64,000 nucleotides of DNA from Eubacteriales bacterium (GTDB lineage Bacteria; Bacillota; Clostridia; Oscillospirales; Oscillospiraceae): contig JAUNQI010000002.1 of assembly GCA_030536255.1 (NCBI GenBank), positions 62,001 to 126,000 of the forward strand, given 5' to 3'. This document shows positions 51,409-61,300 of this stretch, in pieces (the first letter of the stretch is position 1; each line of letters starts with the position of its first letter). A program made the translations under genes and the position numbers. Below the pieces are notes generated by a model. It was given only the letters and a program-made list of their open reading frames with translations. It did no database searches and had not been told where the DNA came from.

Positions 51409-52707
51409 ATGAATGACACATCCGAAAAAAAAGAAAGAGCCGTGCTTGCCGGTCTGTGTGCTGCAAGCATGGATGAGCATGAACGATCAGACGATGTGAG
51501 TATGGAAGAGCTTGCCGCACTCGTTGAAACCGCAGGAGGGGAAACTGCGGCGATCGTTATGCAGAATCTTCCGAGTCCGAATCCAAGAAGCTTTATCGGT
51601 GACGGAAAGGTCATGGAGATGAAGCAGCTGATTCGGGACAACGGATGCGATCTTGCGGTTTTTGACAATGAGCTTTCACCCTCGCAGATGCGGATCCTCG
51701 GAGAAGAGCTGGGCGTAAAGGTGCTTGATCGTTCCGGACTTATTCTTGATATCTTTGCACAGCGAGCGCAGACGAAAGAAGGACAGCTTCAGGTTGAGCT
51801 TGCACAGTATAAATATCTTCTGCCCCGTCTTACCGGAATGTGGACGCATCTTGTGAGACAGACGGCATCCGGCGGTTCTTCTCCGATCGGGACCAGAGGA
51901 CCCGGAGAAACACAGCTTGAAACAGACCGCCGTCATATCCGCCGGAAAATTCAGAAACTTGAAGAAGAGCTTGCTGCCGTTAGAAAGGTCAGAGAAACGC
52001 AGCGCCGGAAAAGGGAAAAGAACGCTATGCCGGTAATTTCTCTGATCGGATATACAAATGCCGGAAAGAGCACTCTGCTCAACTGCCTTACAGATTCGGA
52101 TATTCCGGCAAATAACCGGTTATTTGATACGTTGGATACCACTACACGGCGCCTGAAGATTGATGAAACACAGGAAGTGTTGATCAGCGATACCGTTGGT
52201 TTTATCCGGAAGCTTCCTACCCATCTGATAGAGGCTTTTAAGGCAACTCTTGAGGAATTGAAGTATGCGGATGTGCTTCTTCATGTGATAGATATTTCAA
52301 ACCCGGAATGGGAAGAGCAGGTCCGGGTAGTTGACGAGATCGTCCGCCAGCTTGGTGCGGAAAAGACTCCGTGTATTAGGGTGTTTAATAAATGTGACCG
52401 GTATTTTGGGATCCTTCCTCACGGGGAAAATATGCTGTGCATTTCAGCGGAAACCGGAGAAGGTACAGAAGACCTTGTTGCTCTCCTGGCGAAGATGCTG
52501 GATAAGGGAAAACAGAAGGTTTCTCTTGTTATACCCTATTCGGATGCCGGATTGATCGATCTGCTCAACAGAGAAGCCGTTATAGAGAAGCAGGAATACA
52601 CTGAGACCGGAATCACAGTTGAAGCAACGGTTCCCCGGGATGTTTTCGGAAGAGTGAAGAAATACATCCCCGGCTGGGAAGACCCTGTGGAGGAGTGGGA
52701 AAAATGA
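51409..52707 (+). CDS. hflX: Ribosome-associated GTPase HflX
   Basis: 432 residues. The N-terminal HflX domain has 'NPRSFIGDGKVMEMK' and 'RSGLILDIFAQRAQTKEGQLQVELAQYKYLLPRL' (shown in pieces), then the G domain with G-Y-T-N-A-G-K-S-T, 'DTVGFIRKLP' and N-K-C-D. It splits stalled 70S ribosomes. ATG 51409 follows an AAAGG box; an in-frame TTG at 51379 lacks one. Confidence 0.95.
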   Translation: MNDTSEKKERAVLAGLCAASMDEHERSDDVSMEELAALVETAGGETAAIVMQNLPSPNPRSFIGDGKVMEMKQLIRDNGCDLAVFDNELSPSQMRILGEELGVKVLDRSGLILDIFAQRAQTKEGQLQVELAQYKYLLPRLTGMWTHLVRQTASGGSSPIGTRGPGETQLETDRRHIRRKIQKLEEELAAVRKVRETQRRKREKNAMPVISLIGYTNAGKSTLLNCLTDSDIPANNRLFDTLDTTTRRLKIDETQEVLISDTVGFIRKLPTHLIEAFKATLEELKYADVLLHVIDISNPEWEEQVRVVDEIVRQLGAEKTPCIRVFNKCDRYFGILPHGENMLCISAETGEGTEDLVALLAKMLDKGKQKVSLVIPYSDAGLIDLLNREAVIEKQEYTETGITVEATVPRDVFGRVKKYIPGWEDPVEEWEK

Positions 52708-53303
52708 GCGGATATATTGTTCCTGCCGAAGAGGGTTCAAGTGAATATATTGAAAAACGCTCTTCTTTTCTCGGGAAAGTTTGCAGAGTTGAATCAGAGG
52801 ATGAGGCCAAAGCTTTTATAGCTTCTGTAAAAAAACAACACCGAGATGCCAGACATAACTGCTGGTGTTATATTATCCGGGGGGGAATCGAACGCTATTC
52901 TGACGACGGGGAGCCTCAGGGAACTGCCGGTCTTCCGATGCTTGAAATCTTACGCAGAGAAGGAATCACGAATGTCGTCTGCGTTGTAACCAGATATTTC
53001 GGCGGAATTCTGCTCGGAACAGGTGGCCTGTTCAGGGCATATAGTAAAGCGGCAAAGGATGCTCTGGATGCAGCGGGCAGGGAGAAGATTGTTCCCCGGG
53101 CACTGTTCTATGTCCCATGCCCGTATCCGATTTTTGAAAAGGTTAAAACCGGGATTTCCGAGCTGTCCGGGATTGTGGAAAACGCGGATTACGGGGAGCT
53201 CGTGAACCTGACGGTATCAGTACCGGAGGAGGGATCCGACGGATTTGCTGAGAAGATTTATGATCTGAGCAACGGTACGATTTCTCCTGAAAGAGTTTTA
53301 TAG
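52704..53303 (+). CDS. YigZ/IMPACT family protein
   Basis: 199 residues. The UPF0029 N-domain contains 'RDARHNCWCYIIRGG' and 'SDDGEPQGTAGLPML', and 'VTRYFGGILLGTGGLFRAYSKAA' is the family hallmark. The molecular role in bacteria is unclear. The ATG overlaps the hflX stop (ATGA), preceded by AGGAG; a terminator follows about 70 nt later. Confidence 0.93.
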   Translation: MSGYIVPAEEGSSEYIEKRSSFLGKVCRVESEDEAKAFIASVKKQHRDARHNCWCYIIRGGIERYSDDGEPQGTAGLPMLEILRREGITNVVCVVTRYFGGILLGTGGLFRAYSKAAKDALDAAGREKIVPRALFYVPCPYPIFEKVKTGISELSGIVENADYGELVNLTVSVPEEGSDGFAEKIYDLSNGTISPERVL

Positions 53304-53374
53304 AAAAATTGAGGTCAAATAATCTTTAAAAAATCCGGTAAAAATAAAAATGAATTTTCAAAATCAGTTCGTAT

Positions 53375-53410
53375 AAGAGTTATGTGTCAAAAAACGCATG
53401 ACTCTTTTTT
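53375..53410 (+). terminator. Terminator after yigZ
   Basis: 13-bp stem (53375-53387 against 53394-53406) with two G-U pairs, CAAAAA loop, ending in T6. Confidence 0.85.
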
Positions 53411-53437
53411 ATTCTGATAAGACAGAAGGTGAACCGG

Positions 53438-54442
53438 ATGGCGTCTCTCCGCGAAGAACGGGAAGCTTTAGAACATATAATGATCGGATCTTACGGGGTA
53501 ACGGCAGATGCGTCAAAGGGCAGGCTGGTTCCGGAAGAAGAGGATGAGATACGAACCTGCTTTCAGCGGGATGTTGACCGGATCACACATTCCAAGGCGT
53601 TCCGCAGACTGAAGCATAAGACTCAGGTATTTCTGCAGCCAGAGGGGGATCATTACCGCACGCGTCTGACGCATACTCTGGAGGTCAGCCGTCTTGCCAG
53701 AACCGTAGCACGGGCGCTGCGCTTGAACGAAGATCTGGTTGAGGCTGCGGCTCTCGGTCATGATCTCGGGCATACTCCTTTCGGCCATGCCGGCGAACGT
53801 GCTTTGGCAAAGCTTGTTCCCGGAGGATTCCGGCATTACGAACAGAGTCTGCGTGTCGTGGATTATCTTGAAAGAAACGGACACGGGCTGAACCTTAGTT
53901 ATGAAACCAGAATGGGCATTCTGAATCATACCTATGGATCACCGGAAGATACACGAGAGGCAACGATTGTCCGCATGTGTGACAGAATTGCGTATATCAA
54001 CCATGATCTTGATGATTCTGTCCGGGCGGGAATAATAACCAGCTCGGATATTCCCGAAAGAATACGGGAAGAATGCGGAGAAACAAACAGCCAGAGGATC
54101 AATACATTTATTAAAGATATCATAGAAAACAGCAAGGAAGGGGAAATAGCTTTTTCTCCTGCCATAAAAGATACCTATGATTTCTTCCATTCATATATGT
54201 ATTCCGATATCTATGTGAATCCCAAAGCAAAAAGCGAAGAAAGAAAAGTAGACGGGATTATCGAAAAGCTGTATTCGGTATATGTTTCCGACCCCGGAAA
54301 GCTTCCAGAGGAATATGCTGCAGTTGCCCTTCTTGAAGGTGAGGAAAGAGCAGCATGTGACTATATTTCCGGTATGACGGACAGCTACGCTATGGAAAAA
54401 TACAGTGAGCTTTTTATCCCGTTTGCCTGGACAGTGAAGTAG
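53438..54442 (+). CDS. dgt: dGTP triphosphohydrolase-like HD-domain protein
   Basis: 334 residues. 'RLTHTLEVSRLARTVARAL' and 'LGHDLGHTPFGHAGE' give the H...HD...D metal site of dNTP triphosphohydrolases. The ATG at 53438 follows AAGGTG; an in-frame GTG at 53429 overlaps that box. In Clostridia this gene commonly precedes dnaG and rpoD, as here. Confidence 0.92.
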   Translation: MASLREEREALEHIMIGSYGVTADASKGRLVPEEEDEIRTCFQRDVDRITHSKAFRRLKHKTQVFLQPEGDHYRTRLTHTLEVSRLARTVARALRLNEDLVEAAALGHDLGHTPFGHAGERALAKLVPGGFRHYEQSLRVVDYLERNGHGLNLSYETRMGILNHTYGSPEDTREATIVRMCDRIAYINHDLDDSVRAGIITSSDIPERIREECGETNSQRINTFIKDIIENSKEGEIAFSPAIKDTYDFFHSYMYSDIYVNPKAKSEERKVDGIIEKLYSVYVSDPGKLPEEYAAVALLEGEERAACDYISGMTDSYAMEKYSELFIPFAWTVK

Positions 54443-54444
54443 TT

Positions 54445-56190
54445 ATGCCGATATATCCGGATTCATTTAAAACTGAAGTAGCGGAAAAGAACAGCATAGA
54501 GGATGTTATTTCCGAATATGTAGTTCTGAGCAAAAGAAGCGGGACGAATCGGTTTGGCCTGTGTCCCTTCCATAATGAAAAGACGCCGAGCTTTTCTGTT
54601 TCTCCTTCGCGGCAGTTCTTTCATTGCTTCGGATGCGGAAAAGGCGGAGATGTTGTCACCTTTATCATGGAGATAGAGGGTCTTACGTATCCCGAAGCTC
54701 TGGAGTTTCTGGCAAGAAGGGCTAATATTCCGATTCCGGTGGCGGATAATGATGCAGAGACGAAGAAACGCGCAAGGATGTACGCCCTTAATAAAGACGC
54801 TGCCCGTTATTTTTATGAAAAGCTTCGTTCCCCGGAAGGTGAAGCCGGGAGAAGATATATCGCATCCAGAAAGATTTCTGCGGCAACGGCGACGAATTTC
54901 GGGCTTGGATATGCTCCGGACAGCTGGACGTCTCTTTATGACGCAATGCGCGCAAAGGGGTATTCCGAACTGGAAATGCTGGATGCTGATTTGATCCGGA
55001 AAGGGAAAAACGGAGGGTTTTATGATACCTTCCGGAACAGGCTGGTGTTTCCCGTGATAGATACAACGGGAAAGGTTATCGGTTTTTCCGGGAGAATTCT
55101 GGGTGATGGAGAACCGAAATATCTGAATACCAAGGAAACGCTTGTCTTTAATAAAGGGCGGAATCTTTTCGGCCTGAATCTCGCAAAGAAAAGCAAAGCC
55201 GGATATATTATTCTGGTCGAGGGAAACGTTGACGTGGTAAGCCTCCATCAGGCTGGATTTGACAGTGCGGTTGCCTCACTCGGAACCTCCTTTACCGACG
55301 AGCAGGCGAGGCTTATTTCCAGATATACGGATGAGGTGGTTCTGGCATATGACAGTGACGGGGCCGGACTTAAGGCTGCGCAGCGCGGAATAGGGATCCT
55401 GGAAAAACTGAATGTTAAAGTTAAAGTACTGCGATGGGAAGGCGCAAAAGATCCGGATGACTTTATCAAGCTGAAAGGTCCGGGGGCATTCAGAAACCTT
55501 ATTGAGAATTCTGAGTCACAGATCGATTACCGGCTGCTGAATATAAAAAATAAGTACGATCTTTCAATTGCCGAGCAAAAAGTGGACTATCTTAAGGAGT
55601 GTACCCGCCTTGTGGCGGAATTTCCTGGAAATGTTGAGCGGCAGGTATATGCCATCCGAGTGGCTGAAATCGCCGGAGTGGGGCAGGAAGCAGTTATCAA
55701 AGAAGTGGAAGACCAGCGGAAACGTCTTCTGAGAGGTGCAAGGGCTCGTACTGAAAGAGAAATAAGACCGGAAAAGCTTGCCCAGCCTGCAGAAAGAGAT
55801 CTGAGATACGATAATCCCGAATCTGCTGTAGCGGAAGAGGGGGTCGTAAGACTTCTGTTTCTGGAACCGTCTTTAGCGGGCAAAACGAGAGAGAAGCTGG
55901 AAAGCGATGATTTTACTTCAGAGGCGCTGAAGCATCTCTATACAGTGATTTTGTCCCGTATCGATGAGCACAGGGCACTTTCTCTCTCCCTTCTCGGAGA
56001 TGAGCTCTCCGGGGCAGAGATGAGCCTGCTTGTTAATGTTATCAGTAAACCGGAAACGCTTTCTTCAGCGTCCGATACGATTGATGACTATATATTAAAA
56101 ATTAAGGAACGCAACGGCAGAGATAGTTCTTTTTCCGATCTGAAGGGCCTTGCGGATAAGATGAAAAACAAAGGAAAGGGTTATAAATAA
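54445..56190 (+). CDS. dnaG: DNA primase
   Basis: 581 residues. The zinc ribbon has C40, H43, C61 and C64. The TOPRIM core contains 'VEGNVDVVSLHQAGFDSAVA' and 'LAYDSDGAG'. The C-terminal ~150 residues form the helicase-binding domain. It starts 2 nt after dgt and is followed without a gap by rpoD. Confidence 0.97.
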   Translation: MPIYPDSFKTEVAEKNSIEDVISEYVVLSKRSGTNRFGLCPFHNEKTPSFSVSPSRQFFHCFGCGKGGDVVTFIMEIEGLTYPEALEFLARRANIPIPVADNDAETKKRARMYALNKDAARYFYEKLRSPEGEAGRRYIASRKISAATATNFGLGYAPDSWTSLYDAMRAKGYSELEMLDADLIRKGKNGGFYDTFRNRLVFPVIDTTGKVIGFSGRILGDGEPKYLNTKETLVFNKGRNLFGLNLAKKSKAGYIILVEGNVDVVSLHQAGFDSAVASLGTSFTDEQARLISRYTDEVVLAYDSDGAGLKAAQRGIGILEKLNVKVKVLRWEGAKDPDDFIKLKGPGAFRNLIENSESQIDYRLLNIKNKYDLSIAEQKVDYLKECTRLVAEFPGNVERQVYAIRVAEIAGVGQEAVIKEVEDQRKRLLRGARARTEREIRPEKLAQPAERDLRYDNPESAVAEEGVVRLLFLEPSLAGKTREKLESDDFTSEALKHLYTVILSRIDEHRALSLSLLGDELSGAEMSLLVNVISKPETLSSASDTIDDYILKIKERNGRDSSFSDLKGLADKMKNKGKGYK

Positions 56191-57492
56191 ATGAGCACAA
56201 AAAAGAAAAACGAACTTGAGAATGAAGAGATTATGGAAGATTCCATTGATTTTCTCGAGGATATGGATCCGACAGATGAAGATCTTGAGGCTGTTGCGGA
56301 TGCTCTTCTTGCAGTAGAAGAGGCAGAGGAAAAAGAGCGGAAGAAAGCAGAAAAAGATAGAGCCGGAGTATCTGAGAGTGTTCAGGAGCAATTGGATTCT
56401 CTGATAAAAAAAGGAAAGAAAAAAGGGAAACTGACGGCAGGGGAACTGAAGCTCCTTGACAAGCTCGGACTTTCCGAAGAGAAGCTTGACAAGTTTTATG
56501 AGGATCTGGAAGCAAACGGAATCGATGTGGATATTCCGGATGTTGATCTCCTTCCTCCTCTGGATGATGATCTTTTCCTTCCTGACAGCGAAGACTTTGC
56601 GGATATCGAAGAGGTCACGGAAGAAGAGCTGAATGCCGACCCGGAGGCTCTTGCTGATACTTTTTCCACGGATGATCCTGTCCGTATGTATCTGAAGGAA
56701 ATCGGAAAAGTGCCTCTTCTTACTGCGGATGAGGAAGTTGTTCTTGCACAGCGTATGGCAGAAGGAAACGAAGAAGCAAAGCATCGCATGACAGAGGCAA
56801 ACCTCAGACTTGTCGTTTCTATTGCTAAGCGCTATGTCGGCCGCGGAATGCTGTTTCTTGACCTTATTCAGGAGGGAAATCTCGGTCTGATCAAGGCAGT
56901 CGAAAAATTTGACTATACAAAGGGTTATAAGTTCTCAACATATGCAACCTGGTGGATCCGTCAGGCAATCACACGTGCCATTGCTGATCAGGCCCGTACA
57001 ATCAGGATCCCTGTTCATATGGTTGAAACGATCAATAAAACGATCCGGGTTTCCCGTCAGCTGCTTCAGGAGCTGGGACATGATCCCTCCGCTGAGGAAA
57101 TAGCTGCGGAAATGGATATGCCGGTCGATAAGGTTCGGGATATCCTGAAGATTGCCCAGGAACCGGTTTCTCTTGAAACGCCGATCGGTGAAGAAGAGGA
57201 CTCACATCTCGGAGACTTTATTCCCGATGAGGATGCTTCCGAACCGTCTGAAGCAGCATCGTTCTCCCTGCTCAGAGAGCAGCTGGAAGAGGTTCTGGAT
57301 ACGCTTGCTCCGCGTGAGAAGAAGGTCCTTGAGCTTCGTTTCGGAATTGTTGACGGAAGAACACGTACACTTGAAGAGGTCGGCAAGGAATTTAATGTTA
57401 CCCGTGAGAGGATCCGTCAGATCGAAGCAAAGGCTCTTCGCAAGCTTCGTCATCCTTCCCGCTCAAAGAAACTGAAGGATTTCCTGAACTGA
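56191..57492 (+). CDS. rpoD: Principal RNA polymerase sigma factor (SigA/RpoD)
   Basis: 433 residues. An acidic N-terminal region 1.1-like stretch (to about 150) is followed by region 1.2 '[21 protein letters not shown]', region 2 '[20 protein letters not shown]', region 3 and region 4.2 '[20 protein letters not shown]'. Its promoter class matches the TTGACA/TATAAT sites seen in this window. The ATG abuts the dnaG stop. Confidence 0.98.
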   Translation: MSTKKKNELENEEIMEDSIDFLEDMDPTDEDLEAVADALLAVEEAEEKERKKAEKDRAGVSESVQEQLDSLIKKGKKKGKLTAGELKLLDKLGLSEEKLDKFYEDLEANGIDVDIPDVDLLPPLDDDLFLPDSEDFADIEEVTEEELNADPEALADTFSTDDPVRMYLKEIGKVPLLTADEEVVLAQRMAEGNEEAKHRMTEANLRLVVSIAKRYVGRGMLFLDLIQEGNLGLIKAVEKFDYTKGYKFSTYATWWIRQAITRAIADQARTIRIPVHMVETINKTIRVSRQLLQELGHDPSAEEIAAEMDMPVDKVRDILKIAQEPVSLETPIGEEEDSHLGDFIPDEDASEPSEAASFSLLREQLEEVLDTLAPREKKVLELRFGIVDGRTRTLEEVGKEFNVTRERIRQIEAKALRKLRHPSRSKKLKDFLN

Positions 57493-57575
57493 CAGATTGC
57501 GCAGTCTTTGTAGGGGAAAGCCGTTTTTCTCAAATTTTTTAAAAAACTTCGGCTTAACTACATTAAAAATTGTTC

Positions 57576-57604
57576 TTGCATTGAAGCGGAAGCTGTGCTA
57601 TTAT
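57576..57604 (+). promoter_or_regulatory. Promoter of rpmE
   Basis: TTGCAT (57576-57581) and TATTAT (57599-57604), 17-nt spacer. The ~62-nt leader that follows contains a small GCCTT/AAGGC stem that could be an L31 autoregulatory site. Confidence 0.65.
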
Positions 57605-57673
57605 TATCAAGCGCTTTGTAACTATGCCTTTTCTGGCACAATCAAGGCAGCTGAATGTAGGAGTGTTATTGAA

Positions 57674-57874
57674 ATGAAACAGGGAATTCATCCTAATTAC
57701 AAGCCCACCACCATTAAGTGTGCATGCGGTGCCGTTTATGAGACCGGAAGCACGAAAGAGAACATCACCGTTGAAATCTGCGCAAAGTGCCATCCGTTCT
57801 ATACCGGTCGTCAGAAGCTGGTCGACACCAGCGGCCGTGTTGATAAGTTCAACAAAAAGTACGGCATCAAGTAA
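57674..57874 (+). CDS. rpmE: 50S ribosomal protein L31, zinc form
   Basis: 66 residues with zinc ligands C16, C18, C36 and C39 and the '[13 protein letters not shown]' signature. The ATG at 57674 follows TAGGAG (57658-57663); the frame is open further upstream, but that stretch carries the promoter. Zinc-type L31 is the form exchanged under zinc limitation. Monocistronic. Confidence 0.97.
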   Translation: MKQGIHPNYKPTTIKCACGAVYETGSTKENITVEICAKCHPFYTGRQKLVDTSGRVDKFNKKYGIK

Positions 57875-57887
57875 TAAGGGCCTATAT

Positions 57888-57918
57888 AAAAAAGAGACGC
57901 GTCTGCGTCTCTTTTTTT
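57888..57918 (+). terminator. Terminator of rpmE
   Basis: 13-bp perfect stem AAAAAAGAGACGC / GCGTCTCTTTTTT (57888-57900, 57905-57917) with loop GTCT and T7. Confidence 0.93.
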
Positions 57919-57964
57919 ATTCTGTTTTACGGACAGCCTGATTTCTGTCAGGACAAAATGGCAG

Positions 57965-57990
57965 AAAAAAAGCCGCCTCTGTATGGCGAC
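57965..57990 (-). terminator. Terminator of the candidate ncRNA
   Basis: On the minus strand GTCGCC (57990-57985) and GGCGGC (57977-57972) pair with one G-U, loop ATACAGA, followed by T7 (57971-57965). Confidence 0.75.
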
Positions 57991-58181
57991 AAAATCCGAA
58001 TGTTTGATACGAAATCTAAATAACGAAATAGCCCTTGACCGGAACGTCTTTCACCCGCACCGATCAAGGGCTATTTCTCAGAAATTTTTGTATCAAGCAT
58101 CCTGGTTACCTCTCTTTCATCAAGACTCTATCCCGGGAGCATTTAACCCAGAATATCTATTAACAATCCTCCGTCGGATGC
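57965..58181 (-). ncRNA. Candidate structured non-coding RNA (~217 nt)
   Basis: No coding gene fits this 435-nt gap, but the minus strand has a complete transcription unit. A promoter TAGACT-17-TATTAT (58214-58186) lies upstream. A closing helix ATCCGA/TCGGAT (58179-58174 with 57999-57994) joins the two ends. A long hairpin has an outer stem TTGATAC/GTATCAA and a perfect 14-bp inner stem (58077-58064 with 58038-58025). A terminator GTCGCC/GGCGGC plus T7 ends it. An alternative GCATCC/GGATGC helix in the 5' half could switch with the closing helix. Size and end-to-end closure resemble 6S or raiA-type RNAs, but I cannot assign a family. Confidence 0.6.
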
Positions 58182-58185
58182 AATT

Positions 58186-58214
58186 ATAATATCATCTGAC
58201 ACATAAGAAGTCTA
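58186..58214 (-). promoter_or_regulatory. Promoter of the candidate ncRNA
   Basis: On the minus strand TAGACT (58214-58209) and TATTAT (58191-58186), 17-nt spacer; an overlapping TATAAT register exists at 58188-58183. Confidence 0.5.
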
Positions 58215-58278
58215 TATGCATAATTACTGAAAAAATGATGCTGATTTTGTCTAAAATGCTGATATTCCGGAATCATTA

Positions 58279-58307
58279 TTGACAAATCATAAAGAAAGAT
58301 ATACTAT
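58279..58307 (+). promoter_or_regulatory. Orphan + strand promoter facing addA
   Basis: TTGACA (58279-58284) and TACTAT (58302-58307), 17-nt spacer. The only thing downstream within 50 nt is an intrinsic terminator; no + strand gene follows. Confidence 0.55.
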
Positions 58308-58319
58308 TAAAATGTTGTG

Positions 58320-58362
58320 GCGATTCCGAAAACAATTTTTGTTTTCGGAATCGCTGTTTTTT
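58320..58362. terminator. Terminator at the addA 3' end
   Basis: Perfect 15-bp stem (58320-58334 against 58340-58354) with a 5-nt loop. The T-tract (TGTTTTTT) is on the + strand, while the minus side lacks a good one. It lies directly after the addA stop and 13 nt after the orphan promoter's -10. Confidence 0.75.
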
Positions 58363-61300
58363 ACGCTCTTCGGATCTCTGTGGATATTTCTCTTCTGGCT
58401 GACAGAAAATACAGAACTGCCTCTTTAACGGGTTTGCAGAGGATCCGCTCCAAGGCATCTGCATATGCCTTTATCTGAGAAGAATAAAGCTCAGTTTTGC
58501 ATGCCAGGTCTTCTTCGGAAGATATCTGATCGGTCTTGTAATCAACAATGACAAGGCCATCAGACTCTTCAAAGCAGCAGTCAACTACTCCCTGCAGGAG
58601 GATCTGCTCGTTACCCCCTGTCCCGATTATTTTTTCGGCATCACAGAGCAGCGAGAAGCGGAATTCTCTGTAAACCTTGTCCGCATGCGCCATCCGTTTT
58701 CCGATTGAAGATGAGAAGAGCGATACAATAGAATCCGTACTTACGGCATCTTTCTGACGGGCCGACAGAATCCCTTCCGAGTAAAGTCTGTTCAGCTCCT
58801 CCTCAACAGTATCAACTCGAAAACCTTTCTCAAAATTTATGTACTGAAGAACGAGGTGTGTTGCTATTCCTTTTTCTGCGCCTGTGAGATTCGAGGAAAC
58901 CTTCATGAATTCAGGCTTTCGGAAGCTTCCTTTTTGTTTCCCGAATATTTTTATCAGGCTGGAAGCATCCGGATCCTGGTTGTGGGCGAGTGTTTTCAGC
59001 TCGGTTGCAGTTACTTTAGAGGGGAGCAGGGTTATCTCTTCGTACGGATAGACATATTCGAGCTTCTTTCGTATTTCTTCTGCTTCGTCCGGAAAAATTG
59101 AGCCGGATGAAGCTTCCGGATCGTTTTCCCGATTATCGGGTATTTCTGCCGTAGAATCGGACTGGTTGTCACATGAAAAGACATTTACTTTCAGATTTTT
59201 TTCACCGTCAGCAAACGCAGCGGCCAGAAGCCATCCGAGGTACGATCTTGATGCTGAAAGGATCTCGGCTTCCGGTTTTCCACCGGAAGCTGCAACAGCA
59301 GTCCTCCAGTCCAGAATCTCCTTCTCAGGATCTTTGGACGAGGCAGTGATATAAAGATACTCTTTTGGCCTTGTCAGCGCTACGTACAGAAGACGCATTT
59401 CTTCTGACAATGCTTCGCGTTTGATGCGCAAAGCGATGGCTTTTCTTGGGAGCGTGGGACACCGAAGTCTTCGTTCAGGATCCGTGATAAAAGGACCGAG
59501 ACCCAATACCGGATGAACGAGTACAGATTCGGCGGAATCCTGCATATTGAACTGATGTGCGGCATCGCACAGGAAGACAATAGGATACTCCAGACCTTTG
59601 GACTTATGGATGCTGACTATTTTTACTGCTGAACTATCCCCTGCAACAGCCGGGATCTCACTGTCTTTTTCATGCAAACGTTCCAGATGCAGAATGAATC
59701 TGTGAAGCCCATGCTGCCCGTCGTTTTCAAAAGCGGCTCCGATGGTGATAAGACGTTCAAGATTTAAAGCTCTCTGCTCGCCATCCGGCATTGCACTGAC
59801 GATAAGCTGAAGTCTGGTTTCCGTTATAAGCATGCGTACAGTCTGATCAGCGGTCAAATCGGGGAGCTTTGTGCGGAAGCGACGGATCTCGGAAATAAAA
59901 TCGACAGCCTTTTCCTTCAGGGCCTCCGGAACAGATACGGTTTCTGCAGCTGATTGCAGAGCAGACCAGAAATCGCAGCTATAGCCTGATGCACGGATCA
60001 GTGCCAGTTCGTCAGGCGTAAAACCGTAAATGGGAGAAGAAAGAACTGCAATAAGCTCGGCATCTCTGTGGGGATTGTCCATGATTTTCAGAAGAGAAAA
60101 CATGAGGCTGATCTCTCGCGTTTCGAAAAATCCTCCGCCCTGACTCATCATTGCGGGGATTCCGCGCCGGATGAGCTCCTGTCGGTATATCCCTCCGGAG
60201 CTGTTTGCCGTTCTGAGCAGGATTGCAATATCTCCGTATCCTGCGGGACGCATGGTGTCCCCGTCAGAAATTAAGGTTCGTGAACGGATCAGATTTTCAA
60301 TTATTCCGGCTACATAGGACGCTTCGGCAAGCTCACGTTTTCCGGTCTCACTTTTTACAACAGTAAGCTGAGGAACGGGGACAGCGCCGGAATAAGCAGA
60401 TGAGCCGTATATAAGAGAGGCATCGCTATTATAATCTGTATCTCCGAGCGCCTGTGACATACAGCAGGAGAAAACGCTGTTGGCGCATTCGAGGATTTCA
60501 TTTCTGGAACGGAAATTTTCCCTGAGCAGGATTTTTCTCGGCATGCTGCCGGAAGCTTTTTCAAAGCGGGTGAAAGAGTTATATTTTTCATTGAATATTT
60601 CGGGGTCGGCCAGACGAAAACGGTAGATTGCCTGCTTTACGTCACCTACCATAAAAAGGTTGTTTCCGTTATCCGAAACAGCGCGGAATATTGCATCCTG
60701 AACCCTGCTTACGTCCTGATATTCGTCGACCATTATTTCCGTATAGCGTGATGCTATCTCACGGGCCAGTGAACTCGGAACTTCGTTCTCATCCATCAGA
60801 AGAGAGGCAGTTTTATGCTCAAGATCGGAATAGTCCGCATAACCTGCCAGAATTTTGCGTCTCGAAAATTCATTCTGGAAATCGGTTGTCAGAGAGAGCA
60901 GCGCTTTCATTTCAGGAGCGGTTTTTGACAGTTCCTTTTTAAGAATCTCCGTATCGGAAACAAACAGAGAAGATACTTTTTTTATAGCGTCCTTGCAGTT
61001 GTTACGGCGATTTCGGATGATGTCTATTGTTTCCGGATCGTCCGTGTTTCTGGGAAAGGTCAGCCTGCCAAATACCGGAGCGGGACAGTTCACTGCGCTG
61101 TCCCAGCCCATAGAGAGACAACGAGAAAGAGCCCGGATTCCTTCAGCACTTTCAGAAAGATTATCCACCGGTTTCCCGCTTAGTCCGGCTTGATTTACAG
61201 CGAGTCCTATCAAACGGTCCATTTCGGAGATCCAGAAATCGGTAACGGACTTTGCATAATTGATGATCTCTTTTCCCCAAGGTGTTTCCCCGATATCGGA

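Noticed and set aside
57493-57560. Terminator between rpoD and rpmE
   Set aside because: An AAGCCG/CGGCTT pair encloses T and A runs, but the U-run is inside the loop and not after the stem, so it is not a standard intrinsic terminator.
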